Positions 17,448 to 26,634 of a stretch of DNA of 64,000 nt are shown in pieces. Source of the DNA: Denitrobaculum sp965225735 (GTDB lineage Bacteria; Pseudomonadota; Alphaproteobacteria; Kiloniellales; Kiloniellaceae); assembly GCA_965225735.1 (NCBI GenBank), contig CBDDBN010000027.1, positions 1 through 64,000 on the forward strand. Direction: 5' to 3'. Each line of letters begins with the position of its first letter. The first letter of the stretch is position 1. The notes beneath the pieces are model-generated. The model was not told the DNA's origin, made no database searches, and saw nothing but the letters and a program-made list of their open reading frames with translations. The translations under genes were made by a program, and so were the position numbers.

Positions 17448-17825
17448 ATGGGAAGCAAGATGCTCCGTATGACCGCGCTGGGCGCCTGTCTTCTGGGTTT
17501 AAGCGCCTGCGAACCCTCGACTCAGGTTATGTTGAGCGGGGCGAGCCTGGTCAGTCTTGCGCATACCGACAAGACCCTCGGCGATCACTTCAACACCTGG
17601 GCCTTCGACAAGGACTGCTCACTCCTACGCTTCTCAAACGGTGAGGAGTATTGCCAGGAATTTGAGGACGAAACGGCGAAAGTTCCGGAAGAACCCGCTC
17701 TTCACTGTTACCGCACGATCGGCGGTGTCTCCTGCTATCGGGAAGCCGACAAATCCGCTAGCGCACAAACAAAAGTCTATGCGCCAACGCTATCCGAAGA
17801 AAATATAGCTATTTCAGAAAATTAA
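17448..17825 (+). CDS. Small hypothetical lipoprotein
   Basis: Predicted 125-residue lipoprotein of unknown function. The N-terminus MGSKMLRMTALGACLLGLSAC carries a signal peptide with lipobox LSAC (Cys21). The mature part has paired cysteines (FDKDCSLLRFSNGEEYC and LHCYRTIGGVSCY) that could form disulfides or bind metal. The segment with TDKTLGDHF followed by KDC resembles a small lipoprotein seen in Rhodospirillales genomes, as far as I recall. The C-terminal tail is low in structure. An internal ATG at residue 5 is an alternative start. Confidence 0.7.
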   Translation: MGSKMLRMTALGACLLGLSACEPSTQVMLSGASLVSLAHTDKTLGDHFNTWAFDKDCSLLRFSNGEEYCQEFEDETAKVPEEPALHCYRTIGGVSCYREADKSASAQTKVYAPTLSEENIAISEN

Positions 17826-17948
17826 ATTCCATTTCTAATAAGTTACCTCCACTTAGCAGATTTTCACGGCACCCGAGTCGTTGCTTCGACTGGACGCCGC
17901 GTTAATTTTCGGAGACACTTATGTGAAATATGGGAGGTATGGGCTTAT

Positions 17949-18284
17949 ATGGCAGAGCTGTATCGCTTCGATGAACGCCGCAACAAGAACAAATCCACGT
18001 TCTTCGATCGTCAGGAGCTCGGTCAGCTACTGAATCTCTACAGCCGACGTGTCGCGAGTGGCGAGTGGCGGGACTATGCCATCGACCAAGGCGCTGGCAG
18101 CGCCACCTTCTCGATCTTCCGCCATACCATGGACTCTCCGCTTTTCTCGATCGCCAAGCGGATCGTATCGCGGGGGCGCGGCAAGGAGTACATTGTTTAC
18201 AGCGGGCGGCGCCAGCTGACCCGCACGCAAACCATGTCAGAGGCCCTGTCGTTTCTCGAAAAGAAACCCAGGGTCGTTTCATAA
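17949..18284 (+). CDS. DUF2794 family protein
   Basis: Small cytoplasmic protein of 111 residues, widespread in alphaproteobacteria and without a known function. Family features are the opening FDERRNKNKSTFFDRQELGQLLNLYSR-like block (residues 7-33), the segment WRDYAI, and FSIFRHTMDSPLFSIAK near the centre. The GGAGG at about 17932-17936 lies 12 bases before the ATG, a slightly long spacing. No operon partner is obvious: about 145 bases follow before the GloB-like gene. Confidence 0.82.
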   Translation: MAELYRFDERRNKNKSTFFDRQELGQLLNLYSRRVASGEWRDYAIDQGAGSATFSIFRHTMDSPLFSIAKRIVSRGRGKEYIVYSGRRQLTRTQTMSEALSFLEKKPRVVS

Positions 18285-18428
18285 CTGGACCTCGCTTCCC
18301 TCCCCGACCCGTAATTCACCAATCTTGCGACGGCGCCGTTTCCTAAAGACCTGTGGCCCGTTATCCTGCTGTCCCTAGCCGTCAAACAAATCATTGCCTT
18401 CGCGCCTAAAGCCCAAGGGAGACACCTC

Positions 18429-19220
18429 GTGATCGTCGAGCAGATCTGGACCGGCAACGCCTATCGGAACTTCAATTATCTGATCGCTTGCGGCGAAACC
18501 GGCGAAGCCATGGCAATTGACCCGCTTGATTCGGAGAAGTGCCTGGCAATCGCCAAGCGTCAGGGCTGGAACATCACACAGGTGCTGAATACCCACGAGC
18601 ACCACGACCACATCGGCGGCAACGATGCCGTCATTGCCGCAACCGGCGCCAAACTGCTTGCGCACAAGAATGCCAAATCCCGCATCCCAGGTATGGATCA
18701 GGGCCTGGATGCTGGCGATGTCGTGCGGGTCGGGAAGACGGTCGAACTGGAAGCCCTGGATACGCCCGGTCACACAATGAGCCACGTCTGCCTGCTATCG
18801 CGCGGCGATCATGCCGGACTGTTTTGCGGCGATACGCTTTTTAACGCCGGCGCGGGAAACTGCCACAACGGGGGCCATCCCAACGAACTCTATCAGACCT
18901 TCGCCGGACAGCTTGCCAAGCTCCCGGACGAAACCCGGATCTATCCGGGCCATGACTACATCGCCAATAACCTGGAATTCACGCTGAACCGGGAACCTGA
19001 TAACAACCGCGCGGCTGAGTTGCTCGAAAAGATCGCGGACCAGGACACGAACCAGGCGCTAGTCTCCACCCTCGCTCTGGAGAAGGAGGTGAACACCTTC
19101 TTCCGCTTGCATAGCCCCAGCGTGATCGCGACCCTGCGGGAATCCTTCCCGGACCTGCCGGAAAACCCGGATCCCAAGACCGTGTTCCTCAAGCTGCGCG
19201 AACTGCGCAACAGCTGGTGA
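18429..19220 (+). CDS. gloB: Hydroxyacylglutathione hydrolase-like metallo-beta-lactamase protein
   Basis: Metal-dependent hydrolase of the glyoxalase II type, which splits S-lactoylglutathione to D-lactate and glutathione. The metal motif is THEHHDHIGG (about residues 57-66). Further ligands appear in the histidine of DTPGHTMSH and aspartate of FCGDTLFNAG, and in YPGHDYI. The C-terminal part carries the GloB-type extension (VNTFFRLHSPSV) to a 263-residue total. The start is GTG at 18429 after AAGGGAG. Glyoxalase II is the best call; a related thioester hydrolase cannot be excluded. Confidence 0.85.
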   Translation: MIVEQIWTGNAYRNFNYLIACGETGEAMAIDPLDSEKCLAIAKRQGWNITQVLNTHEHHDHIGGNDAVIAATGAKLLAHKNAKSRIPGMDQGLDAGDVVRVGKTVELEALDTPGHTMSHVCLLSRGDHAGLFCGDTLFNAGAGNCHNGGHPNELYQTFAGQLAKLPDETRIYPGHDYIANNLEFTLNREPDNNRAAELLEKIADQDTNQALVSTLALEKEVNTFFRLHSPSVIATLRESFPDLPENPDPKTVFLKLRELRNSW

Positions 19221-19227
19221 GTTTTAG

Positions 19228-19674
19228 CTAAAGCTCGGTAGCGCCTAGCGTCTCGCTCGGCGTAGATATCCCCACCAAAGCGTTGCCGTCGAAACGAAGA
19301 ATATCGACCTCATCATAAAACCAGATCTCGCCGAAGGGGTTCCTCTCCGCCTCTTCGACCTTGTGCGGTTTGCCCCAGGCAAGACAGGCCATTTCCTTTG
19401 TCGCGCCCAGCCAAAGACCCCGGTCAGTCAGATGAGCGGCTTCAACCGCATCGAGCTGTAGGTCCGCGATCCGGCTCAAACGCTCGGCCTCCCTAGCCTT
19501 TCGGGGGACTTCATCGAACTCCACGCAGGTCAGCGAGTAAGGGTCGTTGAGGCAAGCCAAACGCGAAGAAATGATCGCCTGTGCATTGGGTTCAGGCTTG
19601 GCTAGCCAATCACAGGCAGCCTGGGCTTGCATGGGAGCAACTAACACCGCCATACATAGAAACTGCTTTTTCAT
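19228..19674 (-). CDS. Hypothetical secreted protein
   Basis: Unrecognised protein of 148 residues. The ATG at 19674 follows GGTAGGGTGAG and gives MKKQFLCMAVLVAPMQAQAACDW, a signal peptide with likely cleavage after AQA, so export to the periplasm is predicted. The frame is open further upstream to 19845 but that part looks non-coding. The mature part holds cysteines (CDW, ACLND, LTCVEF, MACLAW) and the segment WGKPHKVEEAERNPFGEIWFYDE. This resembles the small outer-membrane assembly (SmpA/BamE-like) pattern in which a short helix is followed by a W-x-Y-D strand, but the match is weak. It ends 7 bases from the convergent gloB stop. Confidence 0.65.
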   Translation of the reverse strand: MKKQFLCMAVLVAPMQAQAACDWLAKPEPNAQAIISSRLACLNDPYSLTCVEFDEVPRKAREAERLSRIADLQLDAVEAAHLTDRGLWLGATKEMACLAWGKPHKVEEAERNPFGEIWFYDEVDILRFDGNALVGISTPSETLGATEL

Positions 19675-19957
19675 TGTTCTCACCCTACCTGGTTCAGGAA
19701 CTCCGATCGGCAGCATACCACAGTTCTGTCGCAAACGACTTCGACCTTCATACGCGTACCGTCCGTTGCACGGCAGTTCGGCCTGAATTTGACAACACCC
19801 ACTTTCGCAAATGCGAAAAAAGCGACCCGTCTCCTGTCGCGTCAAATGAGAGAAAGACTATACTTTAGCTCGAGGCGAATCGGATGCTGCAGCGCCGTTG
19901 ACCGGATGTCTGGAGGCTACCGCGGCAAACCATTGGATCGAAGAGAAGAAGCGCTCT

Positions 19958-21586
19958 ATGCCTGGATCGAGCTACCTGCTCGAAGTACTCATCATACTGG
20001 TCGCCGCGGTTCTGGCAGTATCGCTGTTCCGGCGCCTGCGCCTGGATCCTGTTCTCGGCTATCTCTGCGCCGGTGCCGTGATCGGGCCTTACAGTCTCGG
20101 CCTTGTCCAGGGTATCGATACGATCCACGCTCTTGCCGAACTCGGCGTGGTCTTCCTGCTTTTCACCGTCGGTCTAGAACTGCCGATAGCCCGCATCCGA
20201 GTGATGCCCATGCGGGTATTCCTTTTGGGCATTGCCCAAGTGACTGTCACGGGCCTCGCGATCTCCACGGCAGTCGCCAGTGTGGGTTTTTCCCTTGAGG
20301 CCGCGGGCATCATAGGGTTCGGAACCGCCCTCTCCTCGACGGCCATCGTCCTGCGGCTGCTGTCGGACCGCGGAGGTCTAACCTCGCAAACCGGCCGTGC
20401 CGCGTTTGCGATCTTGATCGTCCAGGACCTCATGGTAGGGCCGCTCCTGGTCGGGGTGTTCGCTCTCGGCGACCAGAGCAGCGATCTGGCGAGTCTGCTG
20501 GGCGAAGCCGCTCTTAAAATGATCGTCACTGTCGGTTTGATCCTAGGACTGGGCCGCATCGTACTCAGGCATGTGTTCACGCAGGTTGCGGCCACCCGGG
20601 AGCCGGCCATCTTCGCCGCAATGACGCTCTTCGTGGTTCTGGGCACCGGCGTCGCGACAGAACATGTTGGGCTATCACTCGCATTCGGCGCTTTCCTAGC
20701 CGGTATGTTGATGGCCGAGACCCAGTTCCGCCATCAGGTGGCCGCTGAAATCCAGCCGTTTCGGGGACTGCTGCTCGGCCTCTTTTTCATGACGGTCGGC
20801 ATGGAACTCCATCCGCGTCTGATCATAGAGAACGGCATCACGGTCCTGCTGCTGTTTGCCGCGCTGCTGGTCGGCAAAGCTGCGATCCTGATCATCCTCG
20901 CCAAGATCATTCGAATGGCCCTCGCCGATGCCGTCCATTTGGGTGTCCTGCTGGCCCAGGGCGGCGAATTCGCCTTCGTCCTGATCGGAGCAGCCATGAC
21001 GTTGGGAGTGGTCGCGCCGGAACTTGGGCAGATGGTCATCGTGGTCGTCGCGCTGACGATGCTAGTCACCCCGTTTCTAGCGGGTCTGGGACAAAAGGCC
21101 TCCAACAGGATCGAACGCAACAAGGTCCCGCGCGCGGAAGAGCTATCGGAGACAGATACTAAGCTGGAGAACCATGTCATCATCGCTGGTTTTGGCCGGG
21201 TCGGAGCGACCGTCGCTAAACAAATGACAGACGCAGAAGTCCCCTTCCTCGCTGTCGATATGGATCCCCACACCATTCACCAGGCTCAAAAACGGGGCCT
21301 TCCGGTGTATTACGGCGATGTCACCCGAGCCGAGATCCTAGAAGCCGTAAATGTCGAGAAAGCCCGCGCAATCGTGATCGCGCTGGACGACAAGCACGTC
21401 TCGCTTCAGGTTGCCGCCATCCTGCGTTACATCTTCCCGCAGCTGAAGATACACGCCAGAGCCCGCGACTTGGCGCATGCACAGGAACTCGAGAACATCG
21501 GCGCCGACACCGTTGTCACCGAACTGGTGCCTACAGGACTGCAGCTCGCGCAAGTTGTTCTAAATCCGGAAGATAAGAAACACTAA
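19958..21586 (+). CDS. Kef-type monovalent cation:proton antiporter with TrkA-N domain
   Basis: Inner-membrane antiporter of the CPA2 family, 542 residues, like KefB/KefC or YbaL. About twelve hydrophobic segments fill residues 5-390, with the family blocks LDPVLGYLCAGAVIGPYSLG, ELGVVFLLFTVGLEL and GFGTALSSTAIVLRLL. A cytoplasmic TrkA-N (Rossmann) domain follows from about 405 with GFGRVGATVAKQM. The start chosen is ATG 19958 after AGAGAAGAAG; the longer frame to 19898 lacks a site. No ancillary KefF/KefG oxidoreductase is adjacent. Exchange of K+ or Na+ for H+ is inferred from the family. Confidence 0.92.
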   Translation: MPGSSYLLEVLIILVAAVLAVSLFRRLRLDPVLGYLCAGAVIGPYSLGLVQGIDTIHALAELGVVFLLFTVGLELPIARIRVMPMRVFLLGIAQVTVTGLAISTAVASVGFSLEAAGIIGFGTALSSTAIVLRLLSDRGGLTSQTGRAAFAILIVQDLMVGPLLVGVFALGDQSSDLASLLGEAALKMIVTVGLILGLGRIVLRHVFTQVAATREPAIFAAMTLFVVLGTGVATEHVGLSLAFGAFLAGMLMAETQFRHQVAAEIQPFRGLLLGLFFMTVGMELHPRLIIENGITVLLLFAALLVGKAAILIILAKIIRMALADAVHLGVLLAQGGEFAFVLIGAAMTLGVVAPELGQMVIVVVALTMLVTPFLAGLGQKASNRIERNKVPRAEELSETDTKLENHVIIAGFGRVGATVAKQMTDAEVPFLAVDMDPHTIHQAQKRGLPVYYGDVTRAEILEAVNVEKARAIVIALDDKHVSLQVAAILRYIFPQLKIHARARDLAHAQELENIGADTVVTELVPTGLQLAQVVLNPEDKKH

Positions 21587-21946
21587 ATCAGCGACAAGCA
21601 GCCGGGCCTATTTGCATCTACCCCTGGTGCGCCTCACCGTAATTTTCCTACCCCGAAAGTAGTGAATCCTACTTTTACTCGACGTTAGCCTTATCAGGTC
21701 AGTTAAAATAGCCTGGCTTCTATAGTTTTTATGACAAATCAAGGTTAACGATCAGGCCCAGATGCTATCAGGCGAATAACGAGGCATTTAATTTCGCCGT
21801 CTCTAACGCTTCTCTAATACTTTCGTGCAACAGTTCCGAGGAGTTCTTTCTCGCGGGGTCACTTCTATGACGATTCGTGAGTAATTCGGCAATTCAGTTT
21901 AGCAGCCGTTAGATTTTTTAACGTCGATTCACAGGGACTTAGGACG
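21587..21946. other. Intergenic region before the diguanylate cyclase
   Basis: About 360 bases with no plausible gene. The sequence is visibly richer in A+T than its flanks and is expected to hold the promoter of the diguanylate cyclase gene. The only structure I can point to is a short dyad at 21656-21675. Confidence 0.5.
21656..21679 (+). terminator. Weak hairpin, possible terminator of the antiporter gene
   Basis: AAAGTAG and CTACTTT form a 7-base stem with a 6-base loop, followed by T and an imperfect T-rich tail. It lies 70 bases after the antiporter stop. The stem is short and A+T-rich, so termination would be weak; it may equally be a protein site. Confidence 0.3.
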
Positions 21947-23002
21947 ATGACCGACAGCTTCGCTCATGCGGAAAAATTGGCAGACGCCGCACTCGCGGAG
22001 ATGCGCGCCAAGAACATTCCGATGACTCCGAAGAACTTCAGCATCTGGTATGAGTACTCCAGCGGCAGCAACCCGGAGCTCAGCCAAGCAGTTGAACGTC
22101 TGCTCAAGAGCGGCTCCAAATTCTCGGACGACGAAAGCGCCAATCTCTACGCCATACACTTCGGCAGTGAGAAAAGCAGCCGTGAGCTGAATGAAGCCGG
22201 TGGTCAAATCCACAATATCGCCGAGCAGATCGTCACGCAGTTGAAAAGCGCCACGGATATGGCGGCCGACTACGGCAAAACACTGGGTGACTTTTCAGGC
22301 GAACTAGAGAAAGCGGCAGATGGCAGCGCTGACGAGTTAAACGCTCTGATCCATGAAGTCATGGCCGAAACGCAGAAAGTCGCCCAGAGAAACCGGGATC
22401 TCGAGCAACAACTGAGTGCGTCGGCGCAGGAGATAGATGGACTCCAAGAGGATCTGCAGAAAGTCCGTCAGGAGGCGATGACCGACGGCCTGACCGGCCT
22501 GGCCAATCGCAAATGCTTCGACCTGCGGCTGGCCGACGGCATTGCCACCTCCGCGGAAAACGGAGAGCGCCTGTCGCTCATGCTGCTGGATATCGATTTC
22601 TTCAAGAAGTTTAACGACACCTACGGACATCAGATCGGCGATCAGGTGCTGAAGCTGGTTGCGCAGAGCTTACGCAAGACCGTGAAGGGTCAGGACACCG
22701 CCGCTCGTTACGGTGGTGAGGAATTTGCCGTGGTCCTACCGAACACCGAGTTGTCCAACGCGGTCAAACTCGCCGAGAGCATCCGCGTCAATCTGGCTAA
22801 GCAGGTTCTCAAGAACCGCCGAACCGGCGACTCCTTTGGCAAAGTCACCGTCTCGATTGGTGTTGCGAGTTTTCAAAAGGGCGAGTCCATGGAGGATCTC
22901 GTTCAGCGCAGCGACAAAGCGCTTTACAAAGCCAAGCAAGACGGCCGGAACCGGGTGGTCAGCGAAGCCGAAATGGGTCAGGCGAACATCAGCGTGGTCT
23001 AA
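21947..23002 (+). CDS. Diguanylate cyclase (GGDEF protein)
   Basis: Soluble 351-residue protein expected to make cyclic di-GMP. Residues 1-165 form a helical N-terminal region with the WYEYSSGSNPELSQAV block and a coiled coil around 125-165, probably for sensing or dimerisation. The GGDEF domain starts near 170 (MTDGLTGLANRKCFD) and holds the active signature GGEEF at about 256-260. The product-inhibition I-site, normally RxxD five residues before the signature, reads KGQD here, so feedback control may be weaker. No membrane segment is present. Regulation is unknown; a long A+T-rich region lies upstream. Confidence 0.93.
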   Translation: MTDSFAHAEKLADAALAEMRAKNIPMTPKNFSIWYEYSSGSNPELSQAVERLLKSGSKFSDDESANLYAIHFGSEKSSRELNEAGGQIHNIAEQIVTQLKSATDMAADYGKTLGDFSGELEKAADGSADELNALIHEVMAETQKVAQRNRDLEQQLSASAQEIDGLQEDLQKVRQEAMTDGLTGLANRKCFDLRLADGIATSAENGERLSLMLLDIDFFKKFNDTYGHQIGDQVLKLVAQSLRKTVKGQDTAARYGGEEFAVVLPNTELSNAVKLAESIRVNLAKQVLKNRRTGDSFGKVTVSIGVASFQKGESMEDLVQRSDKALYKAKQDGRNRVVSEAEMGQANISVV

Positions 23003-23024
23003 CCCCGGCCCCCGCGGACGAAAG

Positions 23025-23234
23025 CTAATAGTGCGGCGGCGGTTTATCGTCAGGCAGATCGCGCTCTGCCTCTAGCACGCTGAGCCGGTCCAGCAGGCGA
23101 TCCAGTTTCGCGGACATCGCATCAATCTTTGCCCACTGCCCTGCGGCAACCTCGCTCATGTCCTGCAGCACGCGTTCCTGTTCCGCGACATGCACTTCAA
23201 GCCGGTCAATTCTGTCCTGAAGATCCTTGCTCAT
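23025..23234 (-). CDS. slyX: SlyX family protein
   Basis: Small coiled-coil protein of 69 residues. The ATG at 23234 gives MSKDLQDRIDRLEVHVAEQE, heptad-like throughout, and the tail DKPPPHY matches the SlyX C-terminal PPHY mark. The function of SlyX is not established. The frame is open up to 23315, but the upstream part is Cys- and Arg-rich and non-family. It converges on the diguanylate cyclase gene. Confidence 0.82.
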   Translation of the reverse strand: MSKDLQDRIDRLEVHVAEQERVLQDMSEVAAGQWAKIDAMSAKLDRLLDRLSVLEAERDLPDDKPPPHY

Positions 23235-23411
23235 GCGGCCTTTGTAGCAGCATATAAGCATTGAGCAAGGCCACAGACGCGCCCTCCGGTCGCAATACAC
23301 CTTAAGACAACTCACCTCTAGGCCTTACCGAAAGAGGAATCGTGGGCGCTCCACACTCCGACTTTTAACTCGCCATCAGCAGGCTTTAGTCAATCTCGAA
23401 TAGAGGTTTAA

Positions 23412-24329
23412 ATGTCTGCCGTAAACCAGACTCCCGCGCGGCTAGCAACAGGGCAGATATTCATGCGCAAAGCTCATTTACGTGGTCGCGGCCCGGACCT
23501 GCCGCCGCTGGATCAGGTCGTGCAATACGATTTCGCGCCGGGCTACGTGGTCTTTATTCTGCCTGCGCCCAAACGCCTTCGCGTGCAGACCGCAGGCCAT
23601 ACGATCGCGGACACAGCGGAAGGCCTGATCCTCTTCGAGTCCGATCATCTGCCGATTTATTATTTCCCCGTCAATTCGGTGCGAATGGATCTGCTCGTGC
23701 GCAGCGACTATGTCAGTCATTGCCCCTATAAAGGCCAGGCTGTCCATTACTCTCTTAAGGACAGCCAGAACGACTACCAAGACATTGCCTGGCGCTACGC
23801 GCAACCGATCCCCGCCTGCCCGGCCATCGGCGACTACGTCTCCTTTTACTGGCATGAGGTGGACCATTGGTTTGAGGAAGACGAAGAGGTCTTCGTCCAT
23901 GCCCGGGATCCCTATCGGCGTATCGACTGCCTGCCGTCGAGCCGTCGCGTACAGGTCTTCGTTGAGGGAGAGGAAGTCGCGGATTCCCAGCGCGGCATTT
24001 TCCTCTTCGAAACCGGGCAGCCCACCCGCTACTACCTGCCACCCGAGGACGTGCGTCGTGATCTGCTGCGTCCAAGTGAAACCATTACGCACTGCCCCTA
24101 CAAGGGTCAGGCCGGCTACCACAATTTGGAAGTCAGCGGGAAAACGTTCGAAAACCTGGTCTGGTTCTATGCAAACCCCGTTCGCGAGGCTTCGCCGATC
24201 GCGGGTTTACTCAGCTTTGCGAATGAATTCGCAGACCGGATCCTGGTCGACGGTGTCGAGCAGGCGCGTCCGATCACCGGTTTTTCCCATGGCTATAATT
24301 ATTATGGAACCAAGGCCTCAGGCGACTAA
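23412..24329 (+). CDS. Tandem DUF427 protein
   Basis: 305-residue cytoplasmic protein made of two copies of the DUF427 fold, whose biochemical role is unknown. Copy one (about residues 45-135) has the strand RVQTAGHTIADTAEGLILFE, then YYFPVNSVRMDLL and HCPYKGQAVHY. Copy two (about 175-260) repeats this as RVQVFVEGEEVADSQRGIFL, YYLPPEDVRRDLL and HCPYKGQAGYH. The shared HCPYKG motif is the family core. The gene has its own upstream region and converges on guaA, with 78 bases between. Confidence 0.83.
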   Translation: MSAVNQTPARLATGQIFMRKAHLRGRGPDLPPLDQVVQYDFAPGYVVFILPAPKRLRVQTAGHTIADTAEGLILFESDHLPIYYFPVNSVRMDLLVRSDYVSHCPYKGQAVHYSLKDSQNDYQDIAWRYAQPIPACPAIGDYVSFYWHEVDHWFEEDEEVFVHARDPYRRIDCLPSSRRVQVFVEGEEVADSQRGIFLFETGQPTRYYLPPEDVRRDLLRPSETITHCPYKGQAGYHNLEVSGKTFENLVWFYANPVREASPIAGLLSFANEFADRILVDGVEQARPITGFSHGYNYYGTKASGD

Positions 24330-24348
24330 CACAGACAGAAAGATCTCC

Positions 24349-24386
24349 AACTCAGCTCCTACTCCGCGACCGAGTAGATGGAGTTT
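24349..24386. terminator. Imperfect hairpin between converging genes
   Basis: CTACTC (24359-24364) pairs with GAGTAG (24372-24377), and the outer AACTC/GAGTT bases extend the stem with a bulge. It lies between the DUF427 and guaA stops. It lacks a strong T-run, so a shared terminator role is tentative. Confidence 0.3.
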
Positions 24387-24407
24387 GTCATCGTCGGGCA
24401 GACACCG

Positions 24408-25955
24408 CTACTCCCACTCAATGGTCCCTGGCGGCTTGGAGGTCACGTCGTAGACCACGCGGTTGATACCGCGGACCTCGTTGATGATCCGGGTCGCGGC
24501 CGCCGAGAGGAACTCGTGATCGAAAGGATAGCTGTCGGCGGTCATGCCGTCTGTCGAAGTGACGGCGCGCAGGGCGCAGACGTAATCGTAGGAACGCCCA
24601 TCGCCCATAACCCCCACGGTCTTGACCGGCAGCAACACAGCGAATGCCTGCCAGATGGCATCGTAGAGCCCGGCCTTACGGATCTCGTCCAGATAGACCG
24701 CATCCGCTTTGCGCAGGATCTCACACTTCTCGCGGGTGATGTCACCGGGGATCCGAATGGCGAGGCCTGGTCCCGGAAAGGGGTGCCGGCCGATCAGGCT
24801 CTCGGGTAGGCCGAGTTCTCGCCCAAGTTCCCGCACTTCGTCCTTGAAGAGCTCCCGCAGGGGCTCGACCAGCGACATCTTCATGCGCTCGGGCAGGCCA
24901 CCGACATTATGATGCGACTTGATGGTTACGCTGGGGCCGCCGGTGAAAGATACGGACTCGATCACGTCCGGATAGAGCGTTCCCTGAGCCAGGAAATCGG
25001 CGCCGCCCAGCTTGTTCGCCTCTTCATCGAAGACATCGATGAAGGTACCGCCGATGATCTTGCGCTTCTGCTCCGGATCGCTGACGCCTTCAAGCTTGCC
25101 GAGGAAGAGGTCGCTGGCGTCCTTATGGACCAGGGGAATATTGTAATGGCCGCGGAAGATTTCGACCACCTGCTCCGCCTCGTTCTGGCGCAGCAAGCCA
25201 TGATCCACGAAGATACAGGTCAGCTGATCGCCGATGGCTTCGTGAATCAGCACTGCCGCCACCGAGGAATCGACCCCTCCCGAAAGGCCACAGACCACCC
25301 GGCCCGCGCCAACCTGGGCGCGGATCTTGTCGATGGCCTGCTGTCGGAAAGCCGCCATGGTCCAGTCGCCACCGCAGCCGACCACCTTGTGCGTAAAGTT
25401 GGACAGCAACTTCGCACCGTCCGGCGTGTGCATCACCTCGGGGTGGAACTGCACGCCGTAGATCTTACGCTCATCGTTGGCCACCATGGCATAGGGCGCG
25501 CCCTCGGAGGTCCCTACGATGCGGAAACCTTCAGGCAGGCTAACCACCCGGTCGCCATGGCTCATCCAAACCTGATGCCGTTCGCCGTTCGACCAAAGCC
25601 CCTCGAAAAGACCACAATCGTCGGTGACATCCACGTAGGCGCGGCCGAATTCCTGGTGATCCGAGGGGTCGACTTGGCCACCGAGCTGTGCGCAGATGGT
25701 TTGCATGCCATAGCAGATGCCAAGCACCGGCACACCGAGATCGAAGGCCACATCCGGCGCACGCGGGGTGTCGCTGGCTGTCACCGAGGCTGGACCACCG
25801 GAGAGGATGATGCCGCGCGGTTCGAATTCACGGACACGAGCCGGGTCTGCATTGAAGGGGATTACTTCGCAGTAGACTCCGCTTTCGCGGACCCGCCGGG
25901 CGATCAGCTGTGTCACTTGCGAACCGAAGTCGAGAATGAGAATGCGGTCTGTCAT
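24408..25955 (-). CDS. guaA: GMP synthase (glutamine-hydrolysing)
   Basis: Converts XMP to GMP with glutamine as nitrogen donor. The class I glutaminase domain has its nucleophile in GICYGMQTICAQLGG (about residue 83) and the catalytic His-Glu in QFHPEVMHT. The ATP pyrophosphatase domain has the P-loop GLSGGVDSSV (about 224-233). The C-terminal dimerisation domain ends in the usual NRVVYDVTSKPPGTIEWE. The 515-residue length is standard. It is the last gene of the leftward guaB / rsmB-like / GNAT / guaA group; guaB and guaA act in consecutive steps. Confidence 0.97.
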   Translation of the reverse strand: MTDRILILDFGSQVTQLIARRVRESGVYCEVIPFNADPARVREFEPRGIILSGGPASVTASDTPRAPDVAFDLGVPVLGICYGMQTICAQLGGQVDPSDHQEFGRAYVDVTDDCGLFEGLWSNGERHQVWMSHGDRVVSLPEGFRIVGTSEGAPYAMVANDERKIYGVQFHPEVMHTPDGAKLLSNFTHKVVGCGGDWTMAAFRQQAIDKIRAQVGAGRVVCGLSGGVDSSVAAVLIHEAIGDQLTCIFVDHGLLRQNEAEQVVEIFRGHYNIPLVHKDASDLFLGKLEGVSDPEQKRKIIGGTFIDVFDEEANKLGGADFLAQGTLYPDVIESVSFTGGPSVTIKSHHNVGGLPERMKMSLVEPLRELFKDEVRELGRELGLPESLIGRHPFPGPGLAIRIPGDITREKCEILRKADAVYLDEIRKAGLYDAIWQAFAVLLPVKTVGVMGDGRSYDYVCALRAVTSTDGMTADSYPFDHEFLSAAATRIINEVRGINRVVYDVTSKPPGTIEWE

Positions 25956-26064
25956 GGGCGGAAATTAGGCTCCGTTGATGGTCAAGTCCAGCGCGCATGG
26001 CCTGGAAAATGGCAAATTCTGCGGGTTAGCGGAAAGGAGTGGGAAAACAGCATCTTGCATAGCT

Positions 26065-26634
26065 TTAGATCTCCGGCGTTAACGACTTAAGCGCCGTGGC
26101 GTCGGGCCAGCCATAAGCAATCTCGTCAAGCAAAACGCCCGCGAAGGGATCCTTTCGTTCCGCGACTCGCTGGCCGCCCATCGCTTCGTAGAAGAAGCGT
26201 GAGGGATTATCCGCGAGTACCCAGATCAGAGCCGAGTCCAGCCCGCAGGCCAGCAGATCGCGGAACAGGCAAGCAAGCAATTGACGACCGATTCCCCGCC
26301 CTTGCCAGTCAATCTCGACATAGAGGGTATAGACCTCGCCTTTGTAAGGCAGATCGCGGTCACGTGTCGGTCCCGCATGGCCAAAGCCGACCACCCGGCT
26401 GGATTCCGCGTCATCTTTCTCCGGTTGCGTTTCCGCCAGAAGGATCGTCTCCTCTCGTCCTTGCCGCTGGATCCACTGTTTCCAGACTTGTGCTTTGGCA
26501 TCGACGGTCAGAGAAGTGAGATATTGATCCGGCACCATCCCGGCATAGGTATGACGCCAGGTTTCAACATGTACCCGTGCCAGTTCACGGCTATCCTGAA
26601 GACGGGCTTTGCGGAGATGCAGTCGCCGGCTCAT
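26065..26634 (-). CDS. GNAT family N-acetyltransferase
   Basis: Acetyl-CoA-dependent acetyltransferase of unknown substrate, 189 residues. The N-terminal strand and helix LHLRKARLQDSRELARVHVETWRHTYAGMVP and motif A VYTLYVEIDWQGRGIGRQLL (acetyl-CoA loop QGRGIG, about residues 115-120) place it in GNAT. Motif B follows with LWVLADNPSRFFYEAMGGQ-type residues. The WRHTYAGM segment is common in a broad GNAT subgroup. The start overlaps the stop of the rsmB-like gene by 4 bases, so translation is probably coupled. Confidence 0.88.
   Translation of the reverse strand: MSRRLHLRKARLQDSRELARVHVETWRHTYAGMVPDQYLTSLTVDAKAQVWKQWIQRQGREETILLAETQPEKDDAESSRVVGFGHAGPTRDRDLPYKGEVYTLYVEIDWQGRGIGRQLLACLFRDLLACGLDSALIWVLADNPSRFFYEAMGGQRVAERKDPFAGVLLDEIAYGWPDATALKSLTPEI

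Noticed and set aside
16204..17448. 414-codon minus-strand frame over the flavoprotein
   Set aside because: Shadow of the GcvT half; no domain recognised.
24909..26090. 393-codon plus-strand frame over guaA
   Set aside because: Long but antisense to guaA; rich in His, Ala and Asp as expected from a complement of GC-rich coding sequence.
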